The position numbers were made by a program, and so were the translations under genes. Of a stretch of DNA of 34,563 nt, positions 8,840 through 17,376 are shown piece after piece. The notes under the pieces were generated by a model. It did no database searches. It had not been told where the DNA came from and saw only the letters and a program-made list of their open reading frames with translations. This DNA comes from Clostridia bacterium (GTDB lineage: Bacteria > Bacillota > Clostridia > TANB77 > CAG-508): the NCBI GenBank assembly GCA_022790975.1, contig JAAVYF010000038.1:1-34563 (forward strand), in the 5' to 3' direction. Within the stretch, counting starts at the first letter, position 1. Each line of letters opens with the position of its first letter.

Positions 8840-9568
8840 ATGGAAGAGATTGATTTAAAAGAAATTTTAAAAACATTTTGGAACAAGAGATTTCATATTT
8901 TAGTAATAATAGTCTTATTTATTATTGCAGGAATAGTTTTTACAATGAACTTCATAACACCAAAATATACATCTTCAACAACTTTGATTTTAGCTTCAGT
9001 AAATTCAGGTTCAACTTCAGATGCAACAAAAATAGATACATCTGTTATTGAAAAAGATATAACACTTAATGCAAAATTAGTATCAACATATAGTGAACTT
9101 ATTAAAAGTAAAAATATTTTAAGACAAGTAATGTTCAATTTAAATATAGATATGGACGAAGATGAACTTAGGAAAAATATTAATGTAAGCACAGTAGAAG
9201 ATACAGAGCTAATTGAAATAGCAGTTACAAATGAAAATTCAGAAATAGCTTCAGAAATAGCAAATGAAATAGCAAATGTTTTTAAAGACCAAATAAAAGT
9301 TTATTATGATATAGAAAATGTACAAGTTGTAGATATAGCAGAAGCTGATGATAAGCCTTCAAATATAAATCATAAAAGAGATGTGGCTCTTTTTATATTA
9401 ATAGGTATGGTTGTTTCTTGTGGATATGTATTAATTTTAAATATGTTAGATAATACTGTTAAATCAATAGAAGATGCAGAAAGAATTAGTGGACTTACAG
9501 TACTTGCTGCATTACCAACATATGATGAAATTTTACCAAAACCAAAGAAAAAAGAAAGGAGAAACTAA
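8840..9568 (+). CDS. Polysaccharide co-polymerase / tyrosine-kinase modulator (Wzz, CpsC/YveK-like)
   Basis: 242 residues. A short-type Wzz protein with two membrane segments (about 18-38 and 182-202) around an extracytoplasmic helical domain. The KPSNINHKRD stretch just before the second segment is a variant of the Pro-rich motif of this family. These proteins set polysaccharide chain length and activate the partner BY-kinase through their cytosolic C-terminal tail. Here the tail ends in a Lys/Arg cluster (KPKKKERRN). The kinase gene starts two bases after the stop, a clear operon. Confidence 0.9.
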   Translation: MEEIDLKEILKTFWNKRFHILVIIVLFIIAGIVFTMNFITPKYTSSTTLILASVNSGSTSDATKIDTSVIEKDITLNAKLVSTYSELIKSKNILRQVMFNLNIDMDEDELRKNINVSTVEDTELIEIAVTNENSEIASEIANEIANVFKDQIKVYYDIENVQVVDIAEADDKPSNINHKRDVALFILIGMVVSCGYVLILNMLDNTVKSIEDAERISGLTVLAALPTYDEILPKPKKKERRN

Positions 9569-9570
9569 TA

Positions 9571-10266
9571 ATGAAGGGTGATTTAATAGTTTATAGAGAA
9601 CCAAGATCTCCAATATCAGAAATTTTTAGAACATTAAGAACAAATATACAATTTATGAGTAAAAAGCATGGTTCTCAAACAATCCTTATAACTTCAACTA
9701 ATGCTAGTGAAGGAAAAAGTTGGATTTCTTCGAATCTAGCTGTAACAATGGCTCAAACAGGAAGAAGAGTTGTTGTAGTAGATGGAGATATGAGAAGAGG
9801 TAGGGTATATTCAATTTTTAAAGTTGCTCCAAGACCAGGACTTTCAAATTATTTATCTGGAGTTAATAATGATGAAAGTATTTTGAGTGATGTAGAAGAT
9901 TATATTCAACATACGAAAATAGAAAATTTAGATGTATTATCTGCTGGAAATGTTCCACCAAATCCATCTGAATTATTAATTTTACCACAAATGGTCGAAT
10001 TATTAAATGATTTAAAACAAATATATGATGTAGTAATAATAGATGGAACGCCTTGTCAATTAGTTACAGATTCTTTAATTTTAGCAAGAATGGTTGACTC
10101 TGTTATTGTAGTTGCAGCTTGTAAAGAAACAAAAAGAAAAGATTTAGAAAGAGTTATAGAAAATTTAAGAAATGTTGGAGGTAAGCTTTTTGGAGTTGTA
10201 TTAAATAAGCTTCCTATTTCAACTAAGAAATATGAAAAATCATATTATTATGGAGATAAAAGTTAA
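9571..10266 (+). CDS. Bacterial tyrosine (BY) kinase, CpsD/YwqD-like
   Basis: 231 residues. A cytoplasmic BY-kinase of capsule/exopolysaccharide assembly. It has Walker A (NASEGKSW, Lys49-Ser50), Walker A' (VVDGDMRRG, about 69-77) and Walker B (VVIIDGTP, about 154-161). The N-terminal SPISEIFRTLRTNIQF is the typical oligomerisation start. The tail has a short tyrosine cluster (Tyr221 and Tyr225-227), the sites expected to be autophosphorylated. GAAAGGAG precedes the ATG. It is partnered with the CpsC-like gene upstream. The phosphatase gene follows but is separated by a strong terminator. Confidence 0.93.
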   Translation: MKGDLIVYREPRSPISEIFRTLRTNIQFMSKKHGSQTILITSTNASEGKSWISSNLAVTMAQTGRRVVVVDGDMRRGRVYSIFKVAPRPGLSNYLSGVNNDESILSDVEDYIQHTKIENLDVLSAGNVPPNPSELLILPQMVELLNDLKQIYDVVIIDGTPCQLVTDSLILARMVDSVIVVAACKETKRKDLERVIENLRNVGGKLFGVVLNKLPISTKKYEKSYYYGDKS

Positions 10267-10270
10267 ATGA

Positions 10271-10297
10271 AAAAGAGCGCAATATTGCGCTTTTTTG
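10271..10297 (+). terminator. Terminator between the kinase and phosphatase genes
   Basis: The 16-base palindrome AGCGCAATATTGCGCT (10276-10291) is flanked by AAAAG and TTTTT. It sits four bases after the kinase stop, so the phosphatase gene is either read through or has its own promoter. Confidence 0.8.
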
Positions 10298-10388
10298 TAT
10301 AATTTTACTATATAAATTTGAAATTTTTTATGAATTAAAAAATAAACATTTATATAAAATTTAAAATAAGAATGCAAAAGGAGAAAAT

Positions 10389-11174
10389 ATGGTTGATTTT
10401 CATACACATATATTGCCAGGAGTTGATGATGGTGCAAAAACTTCAGAAGAAGCAATAAAATTATTCAAAGAAGCAAAAATGGCTGGATTTGATAAAATTA
10501 TATTAACATCACATTATATGGAAGATTATTTTAAAGTAGAAGTTTTAGAAAGAAAAAAAATTTATGAAGAATTGAAATCTCTTATAGAATCTCAAAATAT
10601 TAATTTGAAAATATTTATGGGAAATGAAATTTTTATAACTGAAAACATTATAAATCTATTGAAGAATAATAAGATTTGTACACAAAATAATACTAATTAT
10701 GTACTTTTTGAATTGCCATTTAATATAAAACCAATAAATATTATTGATGCTATTTATGAAATGCAACAGCATAAACTTATTCCAATACTCGCACATCCAG
10801 AACGTTATGCATATTTTTATGATGAGCCAGATATTTTTTATGAGCTTGTAGATAAAGGTGTGTTATTACAAGCTAATTTTGGAAGTTTTATAGGTCAGTA
10901 TGGAAAAAGAGCTAAAATTATGGCAGAGAAACTTTTAACTAGTAATTTAATACAAGTTCTTGGAAGTGACGTTCATAGACCAGATACTATATATAAAAAG
11001 ATTCCAGAGATATTAGATGTTTTAGCTGATTTAGTTGGAATTGATAAAGTAAATCAATTAACAGAGATTAATCCTAATTTGATTTTGGAAAATAAAAGAA
11101 TTGATGTTGAGAATTATTATCCTATAAAGTTTAAGTTTAAAGAAAAGATTATTATGAAGAAGAGTAAATCTTAA
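10389..11174 (+). CDS. Tyrosine-protein phosphatase, PHP type (CpsB/CapC/YwqE-like)
   Basis: 261 residues. A manganese-dependent PHP-family phosphatase that removes phosphate from the BY-kinase tyrosine cluster. The metal-binding motifs are present: DFHTHILPGVDDG (His5 and His7), GNEIFIT, LAHPERY, and LGSDVHRPD near residue 200. Length matches the family (about 250). The C-terminal lysine-rich tail is extra. AAAAGGAG lies eight bases upstream of ATG. Together with the two preceding genes it forms the usual capsule-control set, though a terminator separates it from the kinase. Confidence 0.92.
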   Translation: MVDFHTHILPGVDDGAKTSEEAIKLFKEAKMAGFDKIILTSHYMEDYFKVEVLERKKIYEELKSLIESQNINLKIFMGNEIFITENIINLLKNNKICTQNNTNYVLFELPFNIKPINIIDAIYEMQQHKLIPILAHPERYAYFYDEPDIFYELVDKGVLLQANFGSFIGQYGKRAKIMAEKLLTSNLIQVLGSDVHRPDTIYKKIPEILDVLADLVGIDKVNQLTEINPNLILENKRIDVENYYPIKFKFKEKIIMKKSKS

Positions 11175-11278
11175 TTTAGTATTAATTTTATTATTAGAAA
11201 TATTTTTTGTATTAGTTTTATAATTAAAAAATGTATTTATTTTAGATTTTATAATTGATTTATATAATTTTTATGTTA

Positions 11279-11315
11279 AAAAAAACCGTTAATTTTGAAG
11301 TTAACGGTTTTTTGT
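11279..11315 (+). terminator. Terminator after the cpsB-like gene
   Basis: A perfect 12-bp stem (11281-11292 with 11301-11312, AAAAACCGTTAA/TTAACGGTTTTT) and an 8-base loop, with A and T runs on both sides, so it can act in both directions. Confidence 0.8.
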
Positions 11316-11400
11316 ATGAATTTTATACTACTTAAATTTTTATATTTTAGAAAATTTAAAATTTGCTTGTAAAAGTTAGCAAATAATAATAAAAAATTTC

Positions 11401-11466
11401 TTAACTTAATAATGTTAACCTTGACAAACATTTTTATATGTACTATAATGTTAACCATGATTAACT
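11401..11466 (+). promoter_or_regulatory. Promoter and likely operators of the DtxR-like regulator
   Basis: TTGACA (11421-11426), a 17-base spacer and TATAAT (11444-11449) form a near-consensus promoter. GTTAA/TTAAC boxes surround it. TTAAC at 11401 with GTTAAC at 11414 lies just before the -35, and GTTAAC at 11450 with TTAAC at 11461 lies just after the -10. The downstream pair reads GTTAAC-CATGA-TTAAC, an inverted repeat of the kind DtxR proteins bind. This suggests that the gene product represses its own promoter. Confidence 0.6.
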
Positions 11467-11480
11467 TTAAGGAGAAAATT

Positions 11481-11939
11481 ATGGTATCGAAAGCATTGGA
11501 AGAATATTTAAAAACGATGTATATTTTAAAACAAAAAAATGGTAATATTAGAGTAACAGATATAGCATTGAAAATGAATTGTTCAAAACCAAGTGTTAAT
11601 AAGGCAATAAATAATTTAAAGGCAAATTCTTTAGTAAATTATGAATTATATGGAACAATAGAACTAACAGAAGAAGGCGAAAATCTTGCCAAAAAAATAC
11701 TTGAAGCATATGATATTGTTTATGTATTTTTAAAAGATGTTCTTAATTTAGAAGAAATTGATGCTAGGGCTGAAGCTGAAAAAATAAAAGGTGCAATAAG
11801 TGATGATACAATAAATAAATTAGCTAAATATGTTCATAAAGAATTAGGATTAAATAATTTAGATTGTAATTATGATATAAATAAAGAAAAATGTAGAGAA
11901 TGTACAAGACGTACAGGAAGTAAAAATATTATAGAATAA
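11481..11939 (+). CDS. DtxR/MntR-family transcriptional regulator with C-terminal Cys triplet
   Basis: 152 residues from the ATG at 11481 (AAGGAG upstream). An upstream in-frame ATG at 11412 lies before the promoter and is rejected. A winged helix-turn-helix (about 5-65, with RVTDIALKMNCSKPSVNKAI as recognition region) is followed by a dimerisation domain. Aligned by eye to B. subtilis MntR, the metal ligands His77, Glu102 and His103 are Tyr77, Lys103 and Gly104 here, so the usual Mn/Fe site looks lost. Instead the C-terminus has Cys129, Cys138 and Cys141 (C-x8-C-x2-C), which could bind iron, zinc or an Fe-S cluster. It lies 117 bases before sufC, which makes control of Fe-S assembly a reasonable inference. 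Confidence 0.85.
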   Translation: MVSKALEEYLKTMYILKQKNGNIRVTDIALKMNCSKPSVNKAINNLKANSLVNYELYGTIELTEEGENLAKKILEAYDIVYVFLKDVLNLEEIDARAEAEKIKGAISDDTINKLAKYVHKELGLNNLDCNYDINKEKCRECTRRTGSKNIIE

Positions 11940-12056
11940 CCAATTAAAATATAGCAAATTATATAAAAATAAGGACAAAAATTAAGCTACATTCAAAGTT
12001 TTTATGACAATTTAAAAGATATATTATTTATAGGATATGAGAGAGGAATTTTAATT

Positions 12057-12797
12057 ATGAGTAAAGAGTTATTAAATATAACAGATTTATATGTTAATGC
12101 TGGAGATAAAGAGATTTTAAAAGGAATAAATTTAAAAATTAATAAAGGAGAAATACATGTTATTATGGGACCAAATGGTTCTGGAAAAACAACTACAGCA
12201 AATGCTATTTTAAATAATCCTGCTTATAAAAAAGTCAGTGGTAAAGTTAGTTTTGATGGAGAAGATATAGGGAATTTAAAAACAGATGAAATTGCAAGAA
12301 AAGGAGTTTTTATGTCTTTTCAATTACCGGAAGAAATTCCTGGTGTTTCAGTTACAAATTTTTTGAAATATGCTAAAAACAAAATTACAGGAAAACCAGT
12401 AAAAATATTTGAATTTAAAGATGAATTAAAAAATTATATGAATGAACTAAATATGAATTCAAAAAACATGGAAAGAAGTTTAAATGTTGGATTTTCTGGT
12501 GGAGAAAAAAAGAAAAATGAGATATTGCAAATGCTTGTGTTAAATCCAAAACTTGTTATTTTAGATGAAACAGATTCTGGCTTAGATGTTGATGCTATAA
12601 AAACAGTTTCAAAAGGAATAGAAATGTTTAAAAATGATGAAAATGCAGTATTAATAATAACTCATAATACAAAAATTTTGCATAGTTTAAAAGTAGATTA
12701 TGTACATGTTTTAGTTGATGGAAAAATAGTAAAAACAGGTAGTCAAGAGCTTGCAGAAGAAATTGAGGAGAGTGGATATATAAAATATAAAAGCTAA
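12057..12797 (+). CDS. sufC: Fe-S cluster assembly ATPase SufC
   Basis: 246 residues. The ABC-type ATPase of the SufBCD scaffold, acting in the cytoplasm. Walker A is GPNGSGKTTT (about 39-48). The Q-loop region is SFQLPEEIPG, the signature FSGGEKKKNEI, and Walker B with D-loop is VILDETDSGLDVDAI, the SufC-specific form. Length matches the family. It opens the sufC-sufB-sufD-sufS-sufU-mnmA cluster, the order typical of Bacillota. AGAGAGGA precedes the ATG. The DtxR-like regulator lies directly upstream. Confidence 0.97.
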   Translation: MSKELLNITDLYVNAGDKEILKGINLKINKGEIHVIMGPNGSGKTTTANAILNNPAYKKVSGKVSFDGEDIGNLKTDEIARKGVFMSFQLPEEIPGVSVTNFLKYAKNKITGKPVKIFEFKDELKNYMNELNMNSKNMERSLNVGFSGGEKKKNEILQMLVLNPKLVILDETDSGLDVDAIKTVSKGIEMFKNDENAVLIITHNTKILHSLKVDYVHVLVDGKIVKTGSQELAEEIEESGYIKYKS

Positions 12798-12839
12798 GTA
12801 CAGCATTAAACATATTTTATTTCAAGAAAGGAAACCACT

Positions 12840-14238
12840 ATGAAAAGTAATATTGACGAGATAAATAGAAATATTTATGACATAAAAAATAAAGATGAAT
12901 ATGACTTTAAAATAAAGAAAGGCTTAACCCCAGAAATTATTGAAGAGATCTCAAACAGGAAAGATGATCCTGACTGGATGAGAGAATTTAGATTAAAAGC
13001 ATTAGAAGTTTATAATAAATTAGAACTTCCTACTTGGGGACCTGATTTATCTGAGCTAAATATGAGTGATATTGCAACTTATGTTAAACCAAAAACTAAA
13101 CTTTCAAATTCTTGGGAAGATGTTCCAGAAGATATAAAAAACACATTTGATAAACTTGGAATTCCAGAAGCAGAAAAAGCATCTTTAGCAGGAGTTGGAG
13201 CTCAATACGATTCAGAAGTTGTATATCATAGTATGAAAGAAGATTTAATTAAGCAAGGTGTTATATATACAGATATGGAAACTGCTGTTAAAGAATATCC
13301 TGAACTTGTGAAAGAACACTTTATGAAATGTGTTCCTGTATATGACCATAAATTTGTTGCTCTTCACGGAGCTGTTTGGTCAGGTGGCTCATTTGTATAT
13401 GTTCCTAAAAATGTAAAAGTTGATATTCCACTTCAATCATATTTTAGACTAAATTCGCCAGAATCAGGTCAATTTGAGCATACATTAATTATAGTAGATG
13501 AAGGTGCAAGTCTTCATTTTATAGAAGGATGTTCTGCTCCAAAGTATAATAAAGTAAACCTACATGCTGGATGTGTGGAATTATATGTAAAAGATAATGC
13601 ATATCTTAGATATTCAACAATAGAAAATTGGTCAAAAAATATGCTTAATTTAAATACTAAAAAAGCAATATGTGGTAAAAATTCTAAAATGGATTGGGTT
13701 TCTGGTTCATTTGGTTCTAAAATTTCGATGCTATATCCAATGAGTATTTTAAATGGTGAAGGAGCAAAAACAGAATTTACAGGAATTTCATTTGCAGGAG
13801 GTCGGACAAAATTTAGATAATGGATTTAAAGTGATTCATAATAGCCCAAATACATCAAGTGTAATAAATGCAAAATCAATTTCTAAAAATGGTGGAAAAT
13901 GCACATACAGAAGTTTAGTAAGGATTAATGAGAATGCTAAAAGTTCTAAATCATCTGTATCTTGTGAGTCTTTAATGCTAGATGATATTTCTGTATCAGA
14001 TACGATTCCTACAAGCGATATAAAAACAGATGATATTGAATTTTCACATGAGGCCAAAATTGGAAAAATAAGTGATAAAACTATTTTTTATTTGATGAGT
14101 AGAGGGTTATCTGAAGAAGATGCTAAGGCAATGATAGTAAGAGGATTTGCTTATCCAATTTCAAAAGAGCTTCCAGTAGAATATGCGGTTGAAATGAATA
14201 ATCTTATAAATATGGAATTAGAAGGTGCTATTGGTTAA
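12840..14238 (+). CDS. sufB: Fe-S cluster scaffold SufB, with one +1 shift at CGG
   Basis: 465 residues when the C at 13803 is skipped, exactly the family length. Zero frame would stop after 326 residues, four codons past the shift. SufB forms the SufBC2D complex on which the cluster is built. The N-terminal helical part, the LHGAVWSGGSFVYVP region and the C-terminal MSRGLSEEDAKAMIVRGF motif are all present. The shift restores the conserved FAGGGQNLD stretch. Homologues read F-A-x-x-G-Q-x-x-D-x-G here, so the glycine at 322 is expected. The gene lies between intact sufC and sufD. Loss of SufB would disable the only Fe-S system in view, so a dead gene is unlikely. Confidence 0.93.
13803..13806 (+). 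other. CGGA +1 frameshift site in sufB
   Basis: Zero frame reads GGT CGG ACA AAA TTT AGA TAA. The restored frame reads GGT, skips C13803, then GGA CAA AAT TTA GAT (G-Q-N-L-D). Confidence 0.9.
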
Positions 14239-14297
14239 GAAATAAAGGTTTATAGGTAAAACCTTAAAAACCTAAATTCATTATATAAGGAAATAAA

Positions 14298-15362
14298 ATG
14301 CAAGATTTAAAATTAAATGAAACACCTGTAAGAACTTCTAGAAATTTTAATATAAATAATATTAAACTTGAAAGTGTTAATATTCCAGAAAAAATTGGAA
14401 GTTTTTCTAATATTAAAATTATAAATGAATCAGATGATATAAAAGTAGAAAATTCTAAAACAAAATGCAATTTAAAATATGGTTTAGATACGTTCTTGAC
14501 AAATCAAGTAGAAAATAAGTCTAATCAGAATTTAAAAATTACAATAGATGGAAAAAAGAATAAAACTTTAGAAATAGATTTTTTATTTAATTCAGATAAT
14601 AATGAATTAGTTGAAAATATTGATATAACTGTAAAAAAGAATTCTAAAGGAATAGTTATTTTAAAATATATGTCAAAAGATAATTTAGAATTTTATCATA
14701 ATGGAATAATAAAAGTTCATGGAGAAGCTAATTCTAATATTACAGTAATAATTGTAAATTTATTAAATCAGAAAGCTAATAATTTTGTAAGTATTGAAAA
14801 TTTGTTAGAGGAAAATAGTAAACTTATATGTAATATGATTGAATTTGGTGGAAAAAATAATATAGTAAACTTTTATTCAAATTTATTAGGTAATAATTCA
14901 GAAAATCTTGTAAATACTATATATCTAGGAAAAGAAAAACAATTAATTGATTTAAATTATATAGGAGAATTACGAGGTGAAAAATCTAATATAAATATAG
15001 AAGTTCAAGGGGCTTTAAAAGATAATAGTCGTAAAAATTTTAAAGGTACAATAGATTTTAAAAAAGGTTGTAAAAAATCAAAAGGTAATGAAAATGAATC
15101 TTGTATGCTATTATCAGATACATCTCATAGTTTAGCACTTCCAATGCTTTTATGTTCTGAAGAAGAGGTTGAAGGAAATCATTCATCAAGTAGTGGTAAG
15201 GTAGATGAAAAGGAATTATTTTATATTATGACAAGAGGGTTTGACATAAAATCAGCAATAAAATTAATTGTAAGAGCTAAATTTAATAAAGTTTTGGAAA
15301 ATATTTTAAATGAAGAATTAAAGGAACAAATTTTACAAGAAATAGATGAAAGATTAAATTAG
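14298..15362 (+). CDS. sufD: Fe-S cluster assembly protein SufD
   Basis: 354 residues. The SufB paralogue in the SufBC2D complex. The N-terminal half is diverged and Asn/Lys-rich. The C-terminal half has the beta-helix and closing motifs of the family, including DTSHSLALPMLLCSEEEVEG, HSSSSGKVDEKELFYIMTRG and the GFDIKSAIKLIVRAKF helix. The pattern matches SufB's own C-terminus. It is intact in one frame and contains no CGG codon. AAGGAAATAAA precedes the ATG. It lies 59 bases after sufB and 91 before sufS. Confidence 0.92.
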   Translation: MQDLKLNETPVRTSRNFNINNIKLESVNIPEKIGSFSNIKIINESDDIKVENSKTKCNLKYGLDTFLTNQVENKSNQNLKITIDGKKNKTLEIDFLFNSDNNELVENIDITVKKNSKGIVILKYMSKDNLEFYHNGIIKVHGEANSNITVIIVNLLNQKANNFVSIENLLEENSKLICNMIEFGGKNNIVNFYSNLLGNNSENLVNTIYLGKEKQLIDLNYIGELRGEKSNINIEVQGALKDNSRKNFKGTIDFKKGCKKSKGNENESCMLLSDTSHSLALPMLLCSEEEVEGNHSSSSGKVDEKELFYIMTRGFDIKSAIKLIVRAKFNKVLENILNEELKEQILQEIDERLN

Positions 15363-15453
15363 AATATTATAGAAAGAATTTATAAATATAATAATTTATT
15401 AACAAAAAATCTTTTTGAGAATTAGTAAAATATTAACTATGAAAGGATAAAAT

Positions 15454-16675
15454 ATGGATATAGAAAGTATAAAATCTGATTTTCCACTTTTACAAGATAG
15501 AAAAATTACTTATTTAGACAGTGGAGCTACAACTCAAAAACCGAAAAAAGTAATTGATGAAATAAATAATTTTTATAAAAAATATAATGCTAATCCTCAC
15601 AGAGGAGCTTATGCATTAAGTATGGAAGCAACAGAAATCTATGAAGCTACTAGAGATAAAATAGCCAATTTTATAAATGCAAGAAATAGAGAAGAAATTA
15701 TTTTTTCCAAAAATGCGTCTGAAAGTTTAAACTTAATTGCTTATTCTTATGGATTAGATAATTTAAAAGCTGGAGATGAAATTGTTATTTCAATTATGGA
15801 ACATCATTCAAATTTAGTTCCATGGCAAATGGTTGCAAAAAGAACTGGTGCAAAGCTTAAATTTATGTATATAAATGAAAATTTTGAAATTTCAGATGAA
15901 GAAATAGAAAATAAAATTACAGATAAAACTAGAATTGTTGGTATTACTCACATTTCAAATGTTTTGGGAACTGTAAATAATGTAGAAAAAATAATAAAAT
16001 ATGCTCATAAAAAAGGAGCGATAGTAGTTGTTGATGGCTCTCAAAGTATACCACATAAAAAAATAGATGTTCAAAAATTAGATGCAGATTTTTTTGTGTT
16101 TTCAGCACATAAAATGTTAGCTCCACTTGGAATAGGAGTTTTATATGGAAAAAAAGAATTATTAAATAATATGACTCCATTTTTAATGGGAGGAGATATG
16201 ATAGAATATGTATATGAGCAAGAAACAACTTATGCTCCACTTCCAAATAAATTTGAAGCAGGAACTCAAAATGTAGGTGGAGTAGTTGGTTTGGGTAGTG
16301 CAATAGATTATATAAATGAACTTGGATATGAAAATATAGAAAAAATAGAAAAAGAAGTTATAAATTATGCTATTTGTGAATTATCGAAATTAGATTATTT
16401 AGATTTATATTTAACTTCAAATAGAGAAAAACATTCAGGTGTTATATCTTTTAATATAAAAGGTGTACATCCACATGATGTTGCAAGTATTTTAGATTCT
16501 GAAGGTGTATGTGTACGTTCTCGGAAATCATTGTGCTCAACCACTATTAAGATTTATAGGTATTGATTCTACATGTAGAGCAAGTTTTTATTTTTATAAT
16601 ACAAAAGAAGATGTAGATAAATTGATTTTTGCTCTTAATAAAGCTTACAAGATGTTTAAAAAATATATAAAATAA
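15454..16675 (+). CDS. sufS: Cysteine desulfurase SufS, with one +1 shift at CGG
   Basis: 406 residues when the C at 16522 is skipped, matching the usual SufS length. SufS is a PLP enzyme that takes sulfur from cysteine as a persulfide and passes it to SufU. Visible motifs are YLDSGATTQKP near the N-terminus, NPHRGAY, MEHHSNLVPW, VDGSQSIPH and the PLP-lysine motif SAHKMLAPLGIGVLYG. Zero frame ends at 16566, before the active-site cysteine. The shift restores RSGNHCAQPLL with Gly357 and the catalytic Cys360, then the conserved C-terminal stretch TCRASFYFYNTKEDVD. Thus a functional enzyme requires the shift. GAAAGGAT precedes the ATG. Confidence 0.93.
16522..16525 (+). other. CGGA +1 frameshift site in sufS
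   Basis: Zero frame reads TCT CGG AAA TCA. The restored frame reads TCT, skips C16522, then GGA AAT CAT TGT (G-N-H-C). The site is three codons before the catalytic cysteine codon. Confidence 0.92.
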
Positions 16676-16681
16676 AACTTA

Positions 16682-16783
16682 ATTATTTAAAAAATAAATT
16701 AATTAAGCTAGATTATTTAAAATAAATTAATTGAACTAAATTATTTAAATCAAATTTATTAAAATAGACTAAATTATATTATA
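16682..16783. repeat. Degenerate AT-rich tandem repeat in the sufS-sufU gap
   Basis: Three units of 28-33 bases, each starting ATTATTTAAA and ending near CTAA or CTAG, begin at 16682, 16712 and 16740. A fourth partial start follows at 16773. They fill most of the 161-base gap. No coding or terminator signal is seen. Confidence 0.5.
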
Positions 16784-16836
16784 TTAATTTAATAATTTTG
16801 AAATCTTAAAAATATTTAAATAAAGGAATATAAAAA

Positions 16837-17310
16837 ATGGATGGTTTAGAAGAGATTTATAATGAACTTATAATGGAACATAGTATGAATTCTTATAATA
16901 AGAAAAAGTTAACAGATGCTAATTTTTCTGAAATTGGACATAATCCAAATTGTGGAGATGAAATCACATTAGAAATAAAATTAAATAATAATGTAATAGA
17001 AGATATGGCATTTTCTGGACATGGATGTGCAATTTCACAAGCTTCTACTTCTATTATGATAGATACATTAAAAGGAAAAACTGTAGAAGAGGCAAAGGAA
17101 ATTATTTCAACATTTATAGGAATGATAAAAAGAGAAATTAGAACAGAAGATGATTTAAAAAAATTAGAAGAAGCAATTGCATTTAAAAATGTTGCTAATA
17201 TGCCAGCTAGAGTGAAGTGCGCTCTTTTAGCATGGCATACATTAGAAGATATGTTAGAAAAAAATTTAGGTTCTGGTTCAGTTTCAAATTCTATTAATTG
17301 TTGTAATTAA
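16837..17310 (+). CDS. sufU: Sulfur-transfer protein SufU
   Basis: 157 residues. A zinc-containing, IscU-like protein that accepts persulfide sulfur from SufS. The zinc ligands are present: Cys39 and Asp41 (NPNCGDEI), Cys64 (GHGCAISQAS) and Cys128 (RVKCALLAWHTLED). Two extra cysteines close the C-terminus (NCCN), which is unusual. TAAAGGAA precedes the ATG. It follows sufS in the standard order. Confidence 0.95.
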   Translation: MDGLEEIYNELIMEHSMNSYNKKKLTDANFSEIGHNPNCGDEITLEIKLNNNVIEDMAFSGHGCAISQASTSIMIDTLKGKTVEEAKEIISTFIGMIKREIRTEDDLKKLEEAIAFKNVANMPARVKCALLAWHTLEDMLEKNLGSGSVSNSINCCN

Positions 17311-17376
17311 AAATTATTTTATTAACACATGTTTTCTAAAAATATTAATTAAAATAAAATATAAAGGAACTAAAAA

